Shown: positions 1 to 6,893 of the stretch, in pieces
How positions within the stretch are numbered: position 1 is the first letter of the stretch
Layout of the letters: every line of letters begins with the position of its first letter
Assembly: GCA_005880605.1 (NCBI GenBank)
Contig: VBIS01000115.1
Coordinates: 19,508 to 41,514 of the forward strand
Direction of reading: 5' to 3'
Source: Chloroflexota bacterium
GTDB lineage: Bacteria; Chloroflexota; Dormibacteria; CF-121
DNA length: 22,007 nucleotides
The notes under the pieces: model-generated
The model's input: only the letters and a program-made list of their open reading frames with translations
What the model was told of the DNA's origin: nothing
Database searches by the model: none
Made by a program: the position numbers and the translations under genes

Positions 1-996
1 GAGGGCGAACCGTTGAGCCGGAAGGACCGATCGCTGATGGCGGCCAGGCCCCACCTGGTTATCGATGGTGCGCTGCTCGCCGCGGGCGCGGTGGGCGCCA
101 GCGACATCATCTTCTATATAGGTATGGAACACCGGGCGGCGGAGGCCGCCATGCGGCACGCGCTCGCCGAGCGCCCGGCGGACATCCGGGGCCGAGCGCA
201 GATCGTCACGGCGCCCACCGGCTATGTGTCGGGTGAGGAGTCGGCCGCGGTTCACTATGTGAACGATGGCGACGCCCGGCCCACTGCGACACCGCCGCGA
301 CCCTTCGACCGCGGCGTAGGCGGCCGGCCCACGCTGGTCCAAAACGTCGAGAGCCTTGCCCTGGCCGCGTTGATCGCGCGCCGCGGCCGTGACTGGTACG
401 TCGACCAAGGTCGCCGCGGCGGAATCGGTCTGATCACCGTGTCGGGCGCGGTCACGCACGCCGGCGTCCAGGAGATCGCGTTGGGGTCAACCCTGTCGGA
501 CCTGGCAGCCGGAGCCGGAGGCCTCCGCGGTGACGCGCAGGCGGTGCTCCTTGGTGGCTATTTCGGAGGCTGGGCTGAGGTCGATGAGCAATGGGGATTA
601 CCGCTAGAGCCCCGCTCGATGCGAGCTCGCGGGTTGGCGCTCGGTTGCGGCGTCGTGCACTTTCTCCCCGCAGACAGTTGCGGCGTCGAAGCCACGTCGC
701 GCATCATGGCGTATCTCGCGTCGCAGAGCGCGCGACAGTGCGGGCCCTGCGTCTTCGGGCTGGCGGCGATCGCCGAAGCCATGCAACGTCTTGCGACTCG
801 CTCGGCGCACGCCAACGACCTCGACCGTGTCGTTCGTTGGAGTGGCCAGCTGGCTGGCCGCGGCGCCTGCCATCACCCGGACGGTGCCGTCGGCTTGATC
901 GGCAGCTCGCTGCAACTCTTCGCCGACGACTTTGCGGCGCACCAGCGCCGGCGCTGCCTGACCGTCTCACGGCCCGAGCGCGTGGCGGTGGCCTGA
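1..996 (+). CDS. NuoF-like NADH/FMN iron-sulfur oxidoreductase subunit, 5' end outside window
   Basis: The reading frame is already open at base 1 (EGEPLSRKDR, the segment after the FMN-binding region in NuoF-type proteins), so the first half lies upstream; the TTG at 13 is not a real start. Visible landmarks are RPHLVIDGALLAA, SGEESA, RPTLVQNVES and a C-terminal iron-sulfur segment, ARQCGPC, followed by GACHHPDG. Classical NuoF has CxxCxxC plus a distal Cys. Here the first Cys position is Ala, leaving three visible Cys ligands, which I recall as a trait of a NuoF-like subfamily that is not part of complex I. The gene overlaps the next one by 1 base (TGATG), so the two are translationally coupled. 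It probably passes electrons between NAD(P)H/flavin and the adjacent ferredoxin. The partner membrane subunit, if any, is not in the window. Family assignment is firm; the exact electron partner is inference. Confidence 0.85.
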   Translation, partial: EGEPLSRKDRSLMAARPHLVIDGALLAAGAVGASDIIFYIGMEHRAAEAAMRHALAERPADIRGRAQIVTAPTGYVSGEESAAVHYVNDGDARPTATPPRPFDRGVGGRPTLVQNVESLALAALIARRGRDWYVDQGRRGGIGLITVSGAVTHAGVQEIALGSTLSDLAAGAGGLRGDAQAVLLGGYFGGWAEVDEQWGLPLEPRSMRARGLALGCGVVHFLPADSCGVEATSRIMAYLASQSARQCGPCVFGLAAIAEAMQRLATRSAHANDLDRVVRWSGQLAGRGACHHPDGAVGLIGSSLQLFADDFAAHQRRRCLTVSRPERVAVA

Positions 997-1223
997 TGTC
1001 CGAGATCCTCGAGGTCAACCGGATCCGCTGCGACGGGCATGGGCTCTGCGCCGAGCTGCTCCCCGAGCTGATCAGCCTGGACGACTGGGGCTACCCGATC
1101 GTCAAGAAAGGCCCGGTCCCCGACCACCTGGCTGAACTCGCCCGGCGCGCGGTTGACGACTGCCCGGTACTGGCGCTGCGGCTGGCGCGTACGCCGTTCC
1201 CAGCGGGTCGCGCCGTCCGCTAA
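996..1223 (+). CDS. Small single-cluster ferredoxin (3Fe-4S/4Fe-4S type)
   Basis: A 75-residue acidic protein. Three cysteines are placed as in single-cluster ferredoxins that serve P450s and similar enzymes: C12-x5-C18 (RCDGHGLC) and C56 followed by Pro (DDCPVLAL). With only three cysteines, a 3Fe-4S cluster or an atypically ligated 4Fe-4S cluster is expected. The ATG shares one base with the stop of the NuoF-like gene, so the two proteins are probably made together and this ferredoxin is the likely electron partner of that flavoprotein. It is cytosolic, with no signal peptide. A hairpin lies just after the gene. Family is secure from the cysteine spacing; the redox partner is inferred from context. 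Confidence 0.88.
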   Translation: MSEILEVNRIRCDGHGLCAELLPELISLDDWGYPIVKKGPVPDHLAELARRAVDDCPVLALRLARTPFPAGRAVR

Positions 1224-1235
1224 CTGCCGATGACA

Positions 1236-1260
1236 GCCGTCACGCCAAAGAGCTGACGGC
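1236..1260 (+). terminator. Hairpin after the ferredoxin gene
   Basis: GCCGTCA (1236-1242) pairs with TGACGGC (1254-1260) across an 11-base loop, 12 bases after the ferredoxin stop codon. There is no T-tract, so it is a candidate terminator or mRNA 3'-end stabiliser rather than a textbook intrinsic terminator. The rest of the 1224-1323 gap shows only a possible -10 (TATTCG, 1302-1307) for the next gene. Confidence 0.4.
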
Positions 1261-1323
1261 CGTGAATGGCACCTGAGCCATACGTCCCTCAAGGTTGGAG
1301 CATCACGTATTCGAGGTGCAGAG

Positions 1324-1659
1324 TTGCAGAGCTATGAGTACCGATCGACGCAGAGCTGGCGAGGGATCCCCGTGGTGCACGTTGCTTTCGGCCGTTGGGA
1401 CGGTCGTCGCTATCAGCCGGCCCGAGCGCGGGGGTTGATCGCCGTGGGCGATACCGCCGTCGGCATGGTCGCCGTCGGCATCGTTGCCGTTGGCGGGGTC
1501 GCGGCGGGTCCGGTGGCGCTCGGATTAGCTGCGGTTGGCCTTGTCGCTGTTGGCCTGGCGTCGGTCGGGGTGGTCGCGGTCGGCCTGGTCACCGTTGGTA
1601 TCGTGGCGATTGGTCTCCGAGCAGTCGGCGTGATCGGGGTACATCTGGGAGCGGGTTAG
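1324..1659 (+). CDS. Hydrophobic A-V-G-x-x pentapeptide-repeat protein
   Basis: A 111-residue protein starting at TTG, chosen because GAGGTG lies five bases upstream. Residues 1-37 form a basic, aromatic-containing head (WRGIPVVHVAFG, then RARG). From residue 40 almost to the end it is a tandem array of about 14 five-residue units of the form [A/S/T]-[V/I/L]-G-x-[V/A], for example AVGMV, AVGIV, ALGLA, SVGVV, AIGLR. Glycine every fifth residue with small and branched hydrophobics suggests either a repeat solenoid related in periodicity to pentapeptide-repeat beta-helices or a glycine-zipper-like membrane assembly. I recall similar glycine/valine repeat proteins annotated as hypothetical in other environmental bacteria, but I know of no assigned function. 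No catalytic residues are visible. It stands alone between the ferredoxin and the ArsR gene. Confidence 0.7.
   Translation: MQSYEYRSTQSWRGIPVVHVAFGRWDGRRYQPARARGLIAVGDTAVGMVAVGIVAVGGVAAGPVALGLAAVGLVAVGLASVGVVAVGLVTVGIVAIGLRAVGVIGVHLGAG
1441..1650 (+). repeat. Degenerate 15-bp tandem repeat coding AVGxx units
   Basis: Fourteen consecutive 15-base units encode one pentapeptide each. Most begin GCCGT(C/T)GGC or a near variant (GCGGTTGGC, GCTGTTGGC, GCGGTCGGC). Synonymous differences between units are numerous while the GGN codon at position 3 is kept in 13 of 14 units, so selection appears to act on the protein rather than on recent DNA slippage. The last unit (GVHLG) is the most diverged. Confidence 0.75.
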
Positions 1660-1739
1660 CCTTTCCCGTCTCCACCCTCTGCCTCAGCCCCTTGACAAAT
1701 TGCGTGGGTTGCCGCGAGGGATAACGGTAGCATTTTTGT

Positions 1740-1752
1740 TACGCTCGCATCG
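1740..1752 (+). promoter_or_regulatory. Leaderless promoter of the ArsR gene
   Basis: TACGCT (1740-1745) is followed by exactly six bases and then the GTG start at 1752, so transcription would begin at the start codon. No Shine-Dalgarno sequence precedes this start. The same geometry recurs at four other genes in the window. A TTGACA (1692-1697) upstream is not at the right distance from this -10. Confidence 0.5.
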
Positions 1753-2084
1753 TGCCCGCCCTCCCGCTCGCCGGTGACCCGTTCGACGCCCTGGGCGACA
1801 GCAATCGCCGCGCTATCGTCGAATTGCTCGGCTCCCGCGGCCGGACCGTCGGGGAGATCGCCGAGGCGCTGCCCATCAGCCGTCCAGCGGTGTCCCGCCA
1901 TCTTCGGCTGCTCAAGCAGGCAGGGCTGGTCATCGATGAGCCTCATGGGACCCGGCGGATCTACCAGCTGCAGGCACGCGGCGTTGAGGCGGTGCAGGCA
2001 TATCTACTCGAGGTCTGGGGCGACGCGGCACGGCACTTCAAGCTGATGGCCGACAACACGCGGTCCCGGCGGTCGAGCAAATGA
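1752..2084 (+). CDS. ArsR/SmtB-family winged-helix transcriptional regulator
   Basis: A 110-residue DNA-binding repressor-type protein. The N-terminus GDPFDALGDSNRRAIVELL is helix 1-2 of the ArsR fold. TVGEIAEALPISRPAVSRHLRLLKQAGLV (about residues 33-61) is the helix-turn-helix with recognition helix SRPAVSRHL, and HGTRRIYQL is the wing. No metal-binding cysteine pair (CxC) is present, so it is not a classical arsenic/cadmium sensor. The following gene, whose ATG overlaps this stop (ATGA at 2081-2084), is an AHSA1/SRPBCC domain gene. That pairing is very common and usually makes a self-regulated two-gene unit. Start GTG 1752 is supported by the leaderless promoter spacing. Confidence 0.9.
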   Translation: MPALPLAGDPFDALGDSNRRAIVELLGSRGRTVGEIAEALPISRPAVSRHLRLLKQAGLVIDEPHGTRRIYQLQARGVEAVQAYLLEVWGDAARHFKLMADNTRSRRSSK

Positions 2085-2424
2085 TCGTCGAGCCGCTGCA
2101 CTTAGCTTCGACGTCGAATGCCCACTCGAGGATGCCTTCGATCTCTGGACGCGGCGCACCTCGAGGTGGTGGCCCCGCTCGCATACCGTAACCGGCGAGC
2201 GGGGGGTGCAGGTCATCTTCGAGGCGCGCCCGGGTGGACGGATCTTCGAACGCACGCCCGACGGTCACGAAGTGGAATGGGGTGAGATCACCGTATGGGA
2301 GCCGCCGCGGCTGCTGGGGTACCTCTGGTACATCCGCACCAATCGAGCCGACGCTGCCGGATTACCGAGCCGCATGCGCCGGGCTCGCCCTGCACGTGCA
2401 TCGCGACCGATCGCGATAAGCTGA
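2081..2424 (+). pseudogene. Broken AHSA1/SRPBCC-domain gene
   Basis: The expected start ATG (2081) overlaps the ArsR stop and reads MIVEPLH, the usual beginning of an SRPBCC partner protein. The conserved continuation SFDVECPLEDAFDLWTRRTS is one frame away, beginning at AGC 2104. A single-base loss near 2098-2104 explains this. In the new frame the protein runs through WWPRSHTV, FEARPGGRIFERTPDG, EVEWGEITVWEPPRLLGYLW (to about 2340) and then degenerates into PSRMRRARPARAS before TGA 2422-2424. The normal C-terminal half (about 60 residues including the GW motif) is absent. In the other two frames the tail reads PDYRAACAGLALHVHRD and DKLILRHA-stop, which may be the end of a second, unidentified gene. 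Either this is a true pseudogene or the consensus contains deletions. Confidence 0.75.
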
Positions 2425-2433
2425 TCCTCCGTC

Positions 2434-3597
2434 ATGCCTGATGCCGTGATCGTTGCCTATGGGCGCTCTCCGATTGGCCGTGCCAACAAGGGCTCGTTGG
2501 TGGACGTGCGGCCCGACGACCTGGCCGCTCACGTCGCCACCAAGGTGATGCAGAAGGTGCCCCAGCTTGAACCCACGACCCTCGATGACCTGATCTGTGG
2601 TTGCGGTCTGCCAGCCGGCGAGCAGGGTTTCAACCTGGGACGCGCGGTCAGCATCCTGACCCGGTTCGATGTTCCGGGCACAACGGTGACTCGCTACTGC
2701 GCCTCGTCGCTCCAGACCAGCCGGATGGCCTTCCATGCCATCAAGGCGGGTGAAGGTGAGGCGTTTCTCTCGGTCGGTGTGGAATGTGTCTCGAGGTACG
2801 TGAACGGATTCGCCGATCAGCCTGACGCCCAGAACCCGCGGCTCCAGCGGGGGAACAGCGAGGAGTACCCCGACATCTATATCGCGATGGGGGAGACGGC
2901 GGAGAACGTCGCCGACCTCAAGTACATCAGCCGCGAGGAAATGGATCGCTATGCCGTCAAGAGCCAGACGCGAGCCGTCGAGTCGCGGGACGGCGGATTC
3001 TTCGACCGCGAGATCATCCCGGTGCCGCTCAAGAATGGCACCACGATGCAGCGGGACGATGGGCCGCGGCCGAACACCACGATGGAGGTGCTGGCGACGC
3101 TCAAGCCGTCCTTCCGCGAGAACGGGCGCGTCACCGCGGGCAATGCCTGCCCGCTGAACGACGGCGCGGCCGCGGTCGTCATCACCTCCGACCGCAAAGC
3201 CAAGGAACTGGGCCTTCAGCCGCTGGCGCGCATTATCGCCACCGGTGTGTCGGCGCTCGAGCCCGAAATCATGGGCCTCGGGCCGATCGAGGCCTCGCGC
3301 CAGGCCCTCAAGCGCGCAAAGATGACGATCGACGACGTCGACATCGTTGAGATCAATGAGGCCTTTGCCGCCCAGGTCATCCCCTCCGCGCGCGAGTTGG
3401 GCATCGATCCCTTCAGCGACAAGCTCAATCCGCATGGGGGCGCGATCGCGCTCGGCCACCCCTTCGGGATGACCGGGGCCCGCATCCTTTGCACGCTGCT
3501 AAACGGCCTTGCCTCCGATAACAAGACCATCGGCCTGGAGACCATGTGCGTCGGCGGCGGCCAGGGAATGGCGATGATCGTCGAGCGCCTTAAGTAG
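2434..3597 (+). CDS. Thiolase (acetyl-CoA C-acyltransferase)
   Basis: A 387-residue thiolase of normal length that condenses or cleaves acyl-CoA thioesters in fatty-acid or polyhydroxyalkanoate-type metabolism. The nucleophile is Cys89 in TRYCASSLQ (the common form is NRxCxSGLQ), so Gly is Ser here. The other active-site landmarks are NEAFA (308-312), NPHGGAIALGHP with His342, and Cys372 in MCVGGGQG. All catalytic residues are intact. It is cytosolic. The gene follows the broken SRPBCC gene by only 9 bases and ends 5 bases before a convergent gene. No 3-hydroxyacyl-CoA dehydrogenase or acyl-CoA dehydrogenase lies nearby, so the specific pathway (degradation or synthesis) cannot be decided. 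Confidence 0.95.
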   Translation: MPDAVIVAYGRSPIGRANKGSLVDVRPDDLAAHVATKVMQKVPQLEPTTLDDLICGCGLPAGEQGFNLGRAVSILTRFDVPGTTVTRYCASSLQTSRMAFHAIKAGEGEAFLSVGVECVSRYVNGFADQPDAQNPRLQRGNSEEYPDIYIAMGETAENVADLKYISREEMDRYAVKSQTRAVESRDGGFFDREIIPVPLKNGTTMQRDDGPRPNTTMEVLATLKPSFRENGRVTAGNACPLNDGAAAVVITSDRKAKELGLQPLARIIATGVSALEPEIMGLGPIEASRQALKRAKMTIDDVDIVEINEAFAAQVIPSARELGIDPFSDKLNPHGGAIALGHPFGMTGARILCTLLNGLASDNKTIGLETMCVGGGQGMAMIVERLK

Positions 3598-3602
3598 CTT
3601 CC

Positions 3603-4403
3603 TCAACGCAACTGCCATCGCTCGACATCGATGGTGATGAAATCGGGAAACGGCAGAACCCAAGCGTACTGCCCAACCGACATCTTGACCCGGCGCTTCG
3701 ACGGATAGGGGATGCCATTGGAGACCCCGTGTTCGAAGATGACATGGGCGGCTCTGGCATCGCGGCTGGCTGCCACAGGCGTGTAGTCATTGCGCCTGAG
3801 GAGCCCGGTTTTCTTGTCGAACCAGAAGCGCTGAATGCGGCTGTGCACCGGCAGGTTTGCGTAACCCAGGAAGTAGACGAGATTCAACCGGTCCCATTTG
3901 GTGCTGATGCTGGCATTCTGGAGATGCTCTCGGGCATCGGCGCGCTGGTCGAGGATGGTGCCGCTTGGCGACAGAATCTTCACGGTGAAGCCATCGAGAA
4001 CACCGGTATCACCGGATGCGTCGACCGGATCGATGACGGTGTGGGGACGCTGAACATCCACGGTGATCTTTGCGTGCGGCGGGATGTTGATCCCTTTCAG
4101 TTGAAACAGGAGACCACCGACCGTAACCGTGCTCTCCACCGTGGTGGCATCTCTCCAGACCGCCTCCCCGCCGTAGGCTTTCAGCGCGCGAGCGGCCGTC
4201 GCGGAGAGCGCATTCCCGGGTGATGGCGTCGCGTTGCTCGACGGCCCTTGATCGAGGGCGGCCGTCGTGAGCGTGTTCTCATAGACCGTCCACAGCGCGT
4301 AACCGAGCAGCAAGGCGAGCAGCAATACCAGGATCGCTGCAACGACTGTGACCGGCCTGGACCTACGTCGTTTCAGCCGACCGGTTGTGGCTACGCCCGT
4401 CAT
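3603..4403 (-). CDS. Membrane-anchored extracytoplasmic protein of unknown function
   Basis: A 266-residue protein with a basic N-terminus (RLKRRRSRP), one hydrophobic helix at about residues 18-40, then a Pro/Ser linker and an exported domain. The domain has an alternating-strand pattern (ESTVTVGGLLFQLKG, AKITVDVQRPHTVID, FTVKILSPSGTILDQ, RIQRFWFDKKTGLLRRNDY, VKMSVGQYAWVLPFPDFITIDV) and AYGGEAVWRDATTV near its beginning. This looks like the half-barrel fold of LolA/LppX-type lipid or lipoprotein carriers, but that is a shape impression only. There is no lipobox cysteine. ATG 4403 has GGGAAA seven bases upstream. It is convergent with the thiolase and functionally unlinked to its neighbours. 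Confidence 0.7.
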   Translation of the reverse strand: MTGVATTGRLKRRRSRPVTVVAAILVLLLALLLGYALWTVYENTLTTAALDQGPSSNATPSPGNALSATAARALKAYGGEAVWRDATTVESTVTVGGLLFQLKGINIPPHAKITVDVQRPHTVIDPVDASGDTGVLDGFTVKILSPSGTILDQRADAREHLQNASISTKWDRLNLVYFLGYANLPVHSRIQRFWFDKKTGLLRRNDYTPVAASRDARAAHVIFEHGVSNGIPYPSKRRVKMSVGQYAWVLPFPDFITIDVERWQLR

Positions 4404-4732
4404 GGAAACATTTCCCGTTTGGTTTTCTCATGAGCCACTATCGGCTATGACCGCGAGTATGTCTATACGGAGCGAAGGCCGCGCCGAACGGGCTACACTG
4501 GGCGGCATCGGAATTCGTGGTCGAGGGTGACTACTTCGAGGATCACTGCGACGTCTTCATCGGTTGGCACGTCAGGAACGGGAAGATGGGCGATGTCGAC
4601 CTCAAGGGTCTCGACGCAGCGCTGGTCATCTCGTCGCCCAGTCGCGCTCGTCGAACACGGCACCTTCCTGCCGCCGCCGGGCACGGTCTGCCCGGAATGA
4701 CGACGTAGGCTGAGTCTGCAGGGAACCTGACG
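4404..4732 (+). other. Gap holding a candidate promoter and gene remnants
   Basis: This 329-base gap has no intact gene. It contains TACACT (4494-4499), a -10-like box on the plus strand, followed by the DUF1326-like remnant described separately, then an in-frame tail VALVEHGTFLPPPGTVCPE-stop at 4641-4700 in a different frame. TAGGCT (4707-4712) with CAGGGA (4719-4724) could serve as -10 and ribosome site for the gene at 4733. Confidence 0.4.
4517..4700 (+). pseudogene. Remnant of a DUF1326-like gene plus an unidentified C-terminal fragment
   Basis: From 4517 the frame reads VVEGDYFEDHCDVFIGWHVRNGKMGDVDLKGLDAALVISSP in two recognisable pieces. EGDYFE is the opening motif of DUF1326 proteins and DVFIGWHVxxGKxGDVDLxGLxAAL resembles their central segment. 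The cysteine-rich part that normally separates them (CxxxCPC region) is missing, as if deleted inside the gene. After SSP the frame degenerates; one base over, VALVEHGTFLPPPGTVCPE ends at TGA 4698-4700 and looks like the C-terminus of some other protein. The family call is from memory of the motif and is tentative. The reading frame could alternatively be a 63-residue orphan ending at 4708. Confidence 0.4.
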
Positions 4733-5392
4733 GTGACAACGTCCGTCTATATCGAGACCGGTAGCAAGCGAACCTTCGCCGCCGCGCTCGACTGGCCCGG
4801 CTGGTGCCGATCGGGGAAGGACGAGGCTGCTGCACTCGCGTCGCTCGCTACCTACGCCGCGCGCTATGCGCCGGTTGCCAAGCAGGCGCATATCGCGTTC
4901 GAGCCGCGGACGGCCGCAGCCTTCCGCGTGGTGGAGCACCTTGCTGGCACGGCCACCACAGATTTCGGAGCCCCGGACGGGGTCGCAAAGCGCGACACCA
5001 CGCCTCTGGCGGCGCCGGAGGCCAAGCGGATTGCGGCCCTGGTGAAGGCCGCGTGGCTCACCCTCGACGAGGTGATCGCAAGTGCACCGGCGGAACTGCG
5101 CAAGGGTCCCCGCGGGGGCGGCCGTGATCGTGACCAGATCGCCGACCACGTGCTCGGTGCGGAGGGGGCCTACGTGCGAAAGCTGGGACTCCGGCTCAGG
5201 CCACCGACCCGAAACGACCGTCGGGGAATCGAAGATTTCCGGGCCGCGATTCTCGAGGTGCTCGGCAAGCCGTCGAGTGGACAAGAGCCCGACGAGAAAG
5301 GCTGGCCGCAGCGCTATGCCGCACGCCGCATCGCCTGGCACGCGCTGGATCACGCCTGGGAAATCCAGGACCGCAGCGCGCCCACGGGATAA
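4733..5392 (+). CDS. DinB-like uncharacterised protein with HicB-like N-terminus
   Basis: A 219-residue cytosolic protein of a hypothetical family I recall from actinobacteria and relatives. Residues 1-48 (VYIETGSKRTFAAALDWPGWCRSGKDEAAALASL) resemble the short HicB-type beta-beta-alpha unit. The remainder is helical with histidines placed like the metal triad of the DinB/YfiT fold: H139 (IADHVLGAE) and H203/H207 (AWHALDHAWEIQDR). No enzymatic activity can be assigned; DinB-fold proteins are often metal-dependent thiol transferases, but that is family knowledge only. The GTG start has CAGGGA about eight bases upstream. Directly after its stop lies the truncated VOC frame. Confidence 0.7.
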   Translation: MTTSVYIETGSKRTFAAALDWPGWCRSGKDEAAALASLATYAARYAPVAKQAHIAFEPRTAAAFRVVEHLAGTATTDFGAPDGVAKRDTTPLAAPEAKRIAALVKAAWLTLDEVIASAPAELRKGPRGGGRDRDQIADHVLGAEGAYVRKLGLRLRPPTRNDRRGIEDFRAAILEVLGKPSSGQEPDEKGWPQRYAARRIAWHALDHAWEIQDRSAPTG

Positions 5393-5428
5393 TCGCGTGG
5401 CGCTATCGAGCTGGCACCGCCGCCGCCG

Positions 5429-5665
5429 ATGGTCCTGCTCGCCGATCATGTCGAGGGAGAAACGCCGATCCTCGTCTACCGCGTGGCGAACCTCCGGAAG
5501 GCGCTGACGGAATTGAAGCGGCGTGGCTGGAGCGAAGAGTCGACGTTTGAGATTCCGCACGGGCCGATCTGCTCCTTCCGCGCGCCCGGAGGCCATCGGA
5601 TCGCGGTCTATCAGCTCACGCGGCCCGGTGCCGCTGCAAGCTTCGAGGGCCGCCGCGACTTCTGA
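5429..5665 (+). pseudogene. N-terminally truncated VOC/glyoxalase-fold protein
   Basis: A 78-residue frame equal to the C-terminal half of a VOC-superfamily protein: MVLLADHVEGETPILVYRV, LRKALTELKRRGWSEESTFEIPHGPICSFRAPGGHRIAVYQLTRP. The family normally has a first beta-alpha-beta-beta-beta unit of about 50 residues before LLADH. Here the in-frame sequence upstream (IELAPPPP) starts immediately after the stop codon of the preceding gene (5390-5392), so the first module is gone. The most likely event is a deletion that joined the 3' end of the DinB-like gene to the middle of this one. The product might still be made from ATG 5429, whose stop overlaps the next gene's ATG, but a half VOC fold is unlikely to be active alone. 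Confidence 0.6.
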
Positions 5666-6531
5666 TGAGTGAGTGGGGTGGCGTCGCCGGCAAGCGTGTC
5701 GTGCTGACCGGAGCGACCAACGGCATCGGGCTCGCGGCCGCGGTCGAGCTGGCCCGGCGAGGTGCGGACCTGACTCTGGTGGCGCGCAACCAGGCGAGGG
5801 CGGCGGAGGCCATCCGCCGGATCAACGCGGTTTCGACCGGCAGCTCCCCTGACGTGCTACTCGCCGACCTGGCATCACAAGCCTCCATTCGGCGCCTGGC
5901 GGATGAGCTGCTGGCGAAATATCCGCGCATCCAGGTGCTCGTCAACAATGCCGGCGCGATTTACGCCCGCCGCCGCATGACCGCCGACGCCATCGAGCTG
6001 ACCTGGGCAGTCAACCACCTGGCTCCATTCCTGCTGACGGCGCTGCTGCTCGACCGGCTGAAGGCGAGCCATCCGGCACGGATCGTCACGACCTCATCCG
6101 GTGCGCATGAAGGCGCCCGAATCCCGTTCGATGATCTCAACGCGGAGCGGTCCTGGGGCGGCGCCGGTTTCACCCGCTACGGCGAAACCAAGCTGGCCAA
6201 CGTCCTCTTCACTGCGGAACTCGCGCGCCGTCTCGACGGCACGGGCGTGACGGCCAACGCGTTCCATCCCGGGTTGGTCGCGACCGGGTTCAACCGCAAC
6301 AACGGCGTGCTCATGCGCATCGGGATGGCGCTGACCCGGCCCTTCGCCCGCAGTCCGCAGAAGGGTGCGGAGACGCTCATCTGGCTGGTCGACGCCGAGG
6401 AGGCGGGTGAACTCAACGGCGCGTATGTGTTCGACCGGCGCCCGTTCCCGCCGTCGCCAGCGGCTCAGAATACCGAAACGGCCCGCCAGCTCTGGCGGGT
6501 CAGCGAGGAGCAGGTAGGCGGCTCGGCATAA
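5665..6531 (+). CDS. Short-chain dehydrogenase/reductase (retinol-dehydrogenase-like)
   Basis: A 288-residue classical-type SDR. The NAD(P)-binding motif TGATNGIG is at 15-22 and NNAG at 94-97. The catalytic Ser is in TTSSG (about 144), with Tyr172 and Lys176 in YGETK. The segment HPGLVATGF after the active site is typical of the WW-domain-oxidoreductase/retinol dehydrogenase-like branch. Arg41 after the second beta strand (LVARN) suggests NADPH preference. The substrate is unknown. The ATG overlaps the preceding stop by one base (TGATG), and a GC-rich hairpin begins immediately after the stop codon. Confidence 0.93.
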   Translation: MSEWGGVAGKRVVLTGATNGIGLAAAVELARRGADLTLVARNQARAAEAIRRINAVSTGSSPDVLLADLASQASIRRLADELLAKYPRIQVLVNNAGAIYARRRMTADAIELTWAVNHLAPFLLTALLLDRLKASHPARIVTTSSGAHEGARIPFDDLNAERSWGGAGFTRYGETKLANVLFTAELARRLDGTGVTANAFHPGLVATGFNRNNGVLMRIGMALTRPFARSPQKGAETLIWLVDAEEAGELNGAYVFDRRPFPPSPAAQNTETARQLWRVSEEQVGGSA

Positions 6532-6557
6532 GCCGCCCCCGGCGTGGAAGGGGCGGC
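6532..6557 (+). terminator. Hairpin between convergent SDR and DUF6582-like genes
   Basis: GCCGCCCC (6532-6539) pairs with GGGGCGGC (6550-6557) across a ten-base loop ending TGGAA, directly after the SDR stop codon and eight bases before the stop of the opposing gene. It is well placed to end transcription from both sides, although there is no T-tract. Confidence 0.5.
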
Positions 6558-6564
6558 GTGACTA

Positions 6565-6792
6565 TCAGCGCCGGCCGGTCTTGCCGCCCTTCATCAGCGC
6601 GCGCCAGCCGCGAACCTTGATCTCGACCCCGTGCTTCCTGGCGGCCGACCGAATCCGGCGCCAGGCCGCCTCACGCTCGCTGTCGCTCACGCCTTCGACC
6701 TGGTCGAACCGCGCAATCGCGTTGCGGACGTGGCGGGCATCGTTGAGCGGCTCTTTGCGCTCCTTCGGAAAAGCGAACGTCTGGGCCGGCAT
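6565..6792 (-). CDS. Small DUF6582-like protein
   Basis: A 75-residue, highly charged protein: FPKERKEPLNDARHVRNAIARFDQVEGVSDSEREAAWRRIRSAARKHGVEI. This is the conserved core of a short hypothetical family often labelled DUF6582 (name from memory). Predicted helical, no membrane segment, no catalytic signature. Two helices rich in Arg and Glu followed by a basic tail (RALMKGGKTGRR) would fit nucleic-acid or protein binding, but that is speculation. ATG 6792 has no clear ribosome-binding site. Confidence 0.75.
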   Translation of the reverse strand: MPAQTFAFPKERKEPLNDARHVRNAIARFDQVEGVSDSEREAAWRRIRSAARKHGVEIKVRGWRALMKGGKTGRR

Positions 6793-6893
6793 GCGATTCT
6801 GCTGCCGTGTGCTCAGCCCAGTCGTTCGCCGTTTGACTTGTGCGCCACGAGCCCGCGAGCTCTGCGCGCCCCGGGCGCGCTCGTAGCTTGCGA
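6793..6893. terminator. Hairpin 6864-6880 after the siderophore-interacting protein gene
   Basis: In the 101-base gap between two minus-strand genes, GCGCGCC (6864-6870) and GGCGCGC (6874-6880) form a seven-pair stem with a three-base loop. On the minus strand it lies 13 bases after the stop of the siderophore-interacting protein gene, so it is a candidate terminator for that gene. There is no T-tract. Confidence 0.4.

Noticed and set aside
1441..1650. Tandem repeat as a CRISPR array or hexapeptide acyltransferase
   Set aside because: Units are 15 bases, contiguous and coding, without spacers; the protein period is five, not six, and no acyltransferase motif is present.
1692..1727. TTGACA with TAACGG as a sigma70 promoter
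   Set aside because: Spacing is 24 bases, too long; the TACGCT box adjacent to the GTG start fits better.
2362..3459. 365-codon minus-strand open frame
   Set aside because: It lies antisense to the thiolase gene, whose full set of active-site motifs is intact, and its translation is Arg/Gly/Asp-rich with no recognisable domain. It is a high-GC shadow frame.
4493..5596. 367-codon minus-strand open frame
   Set aside because: Antisense to the DinB-like gene and the remnants around it; composition typical of shadow frames, no domain.
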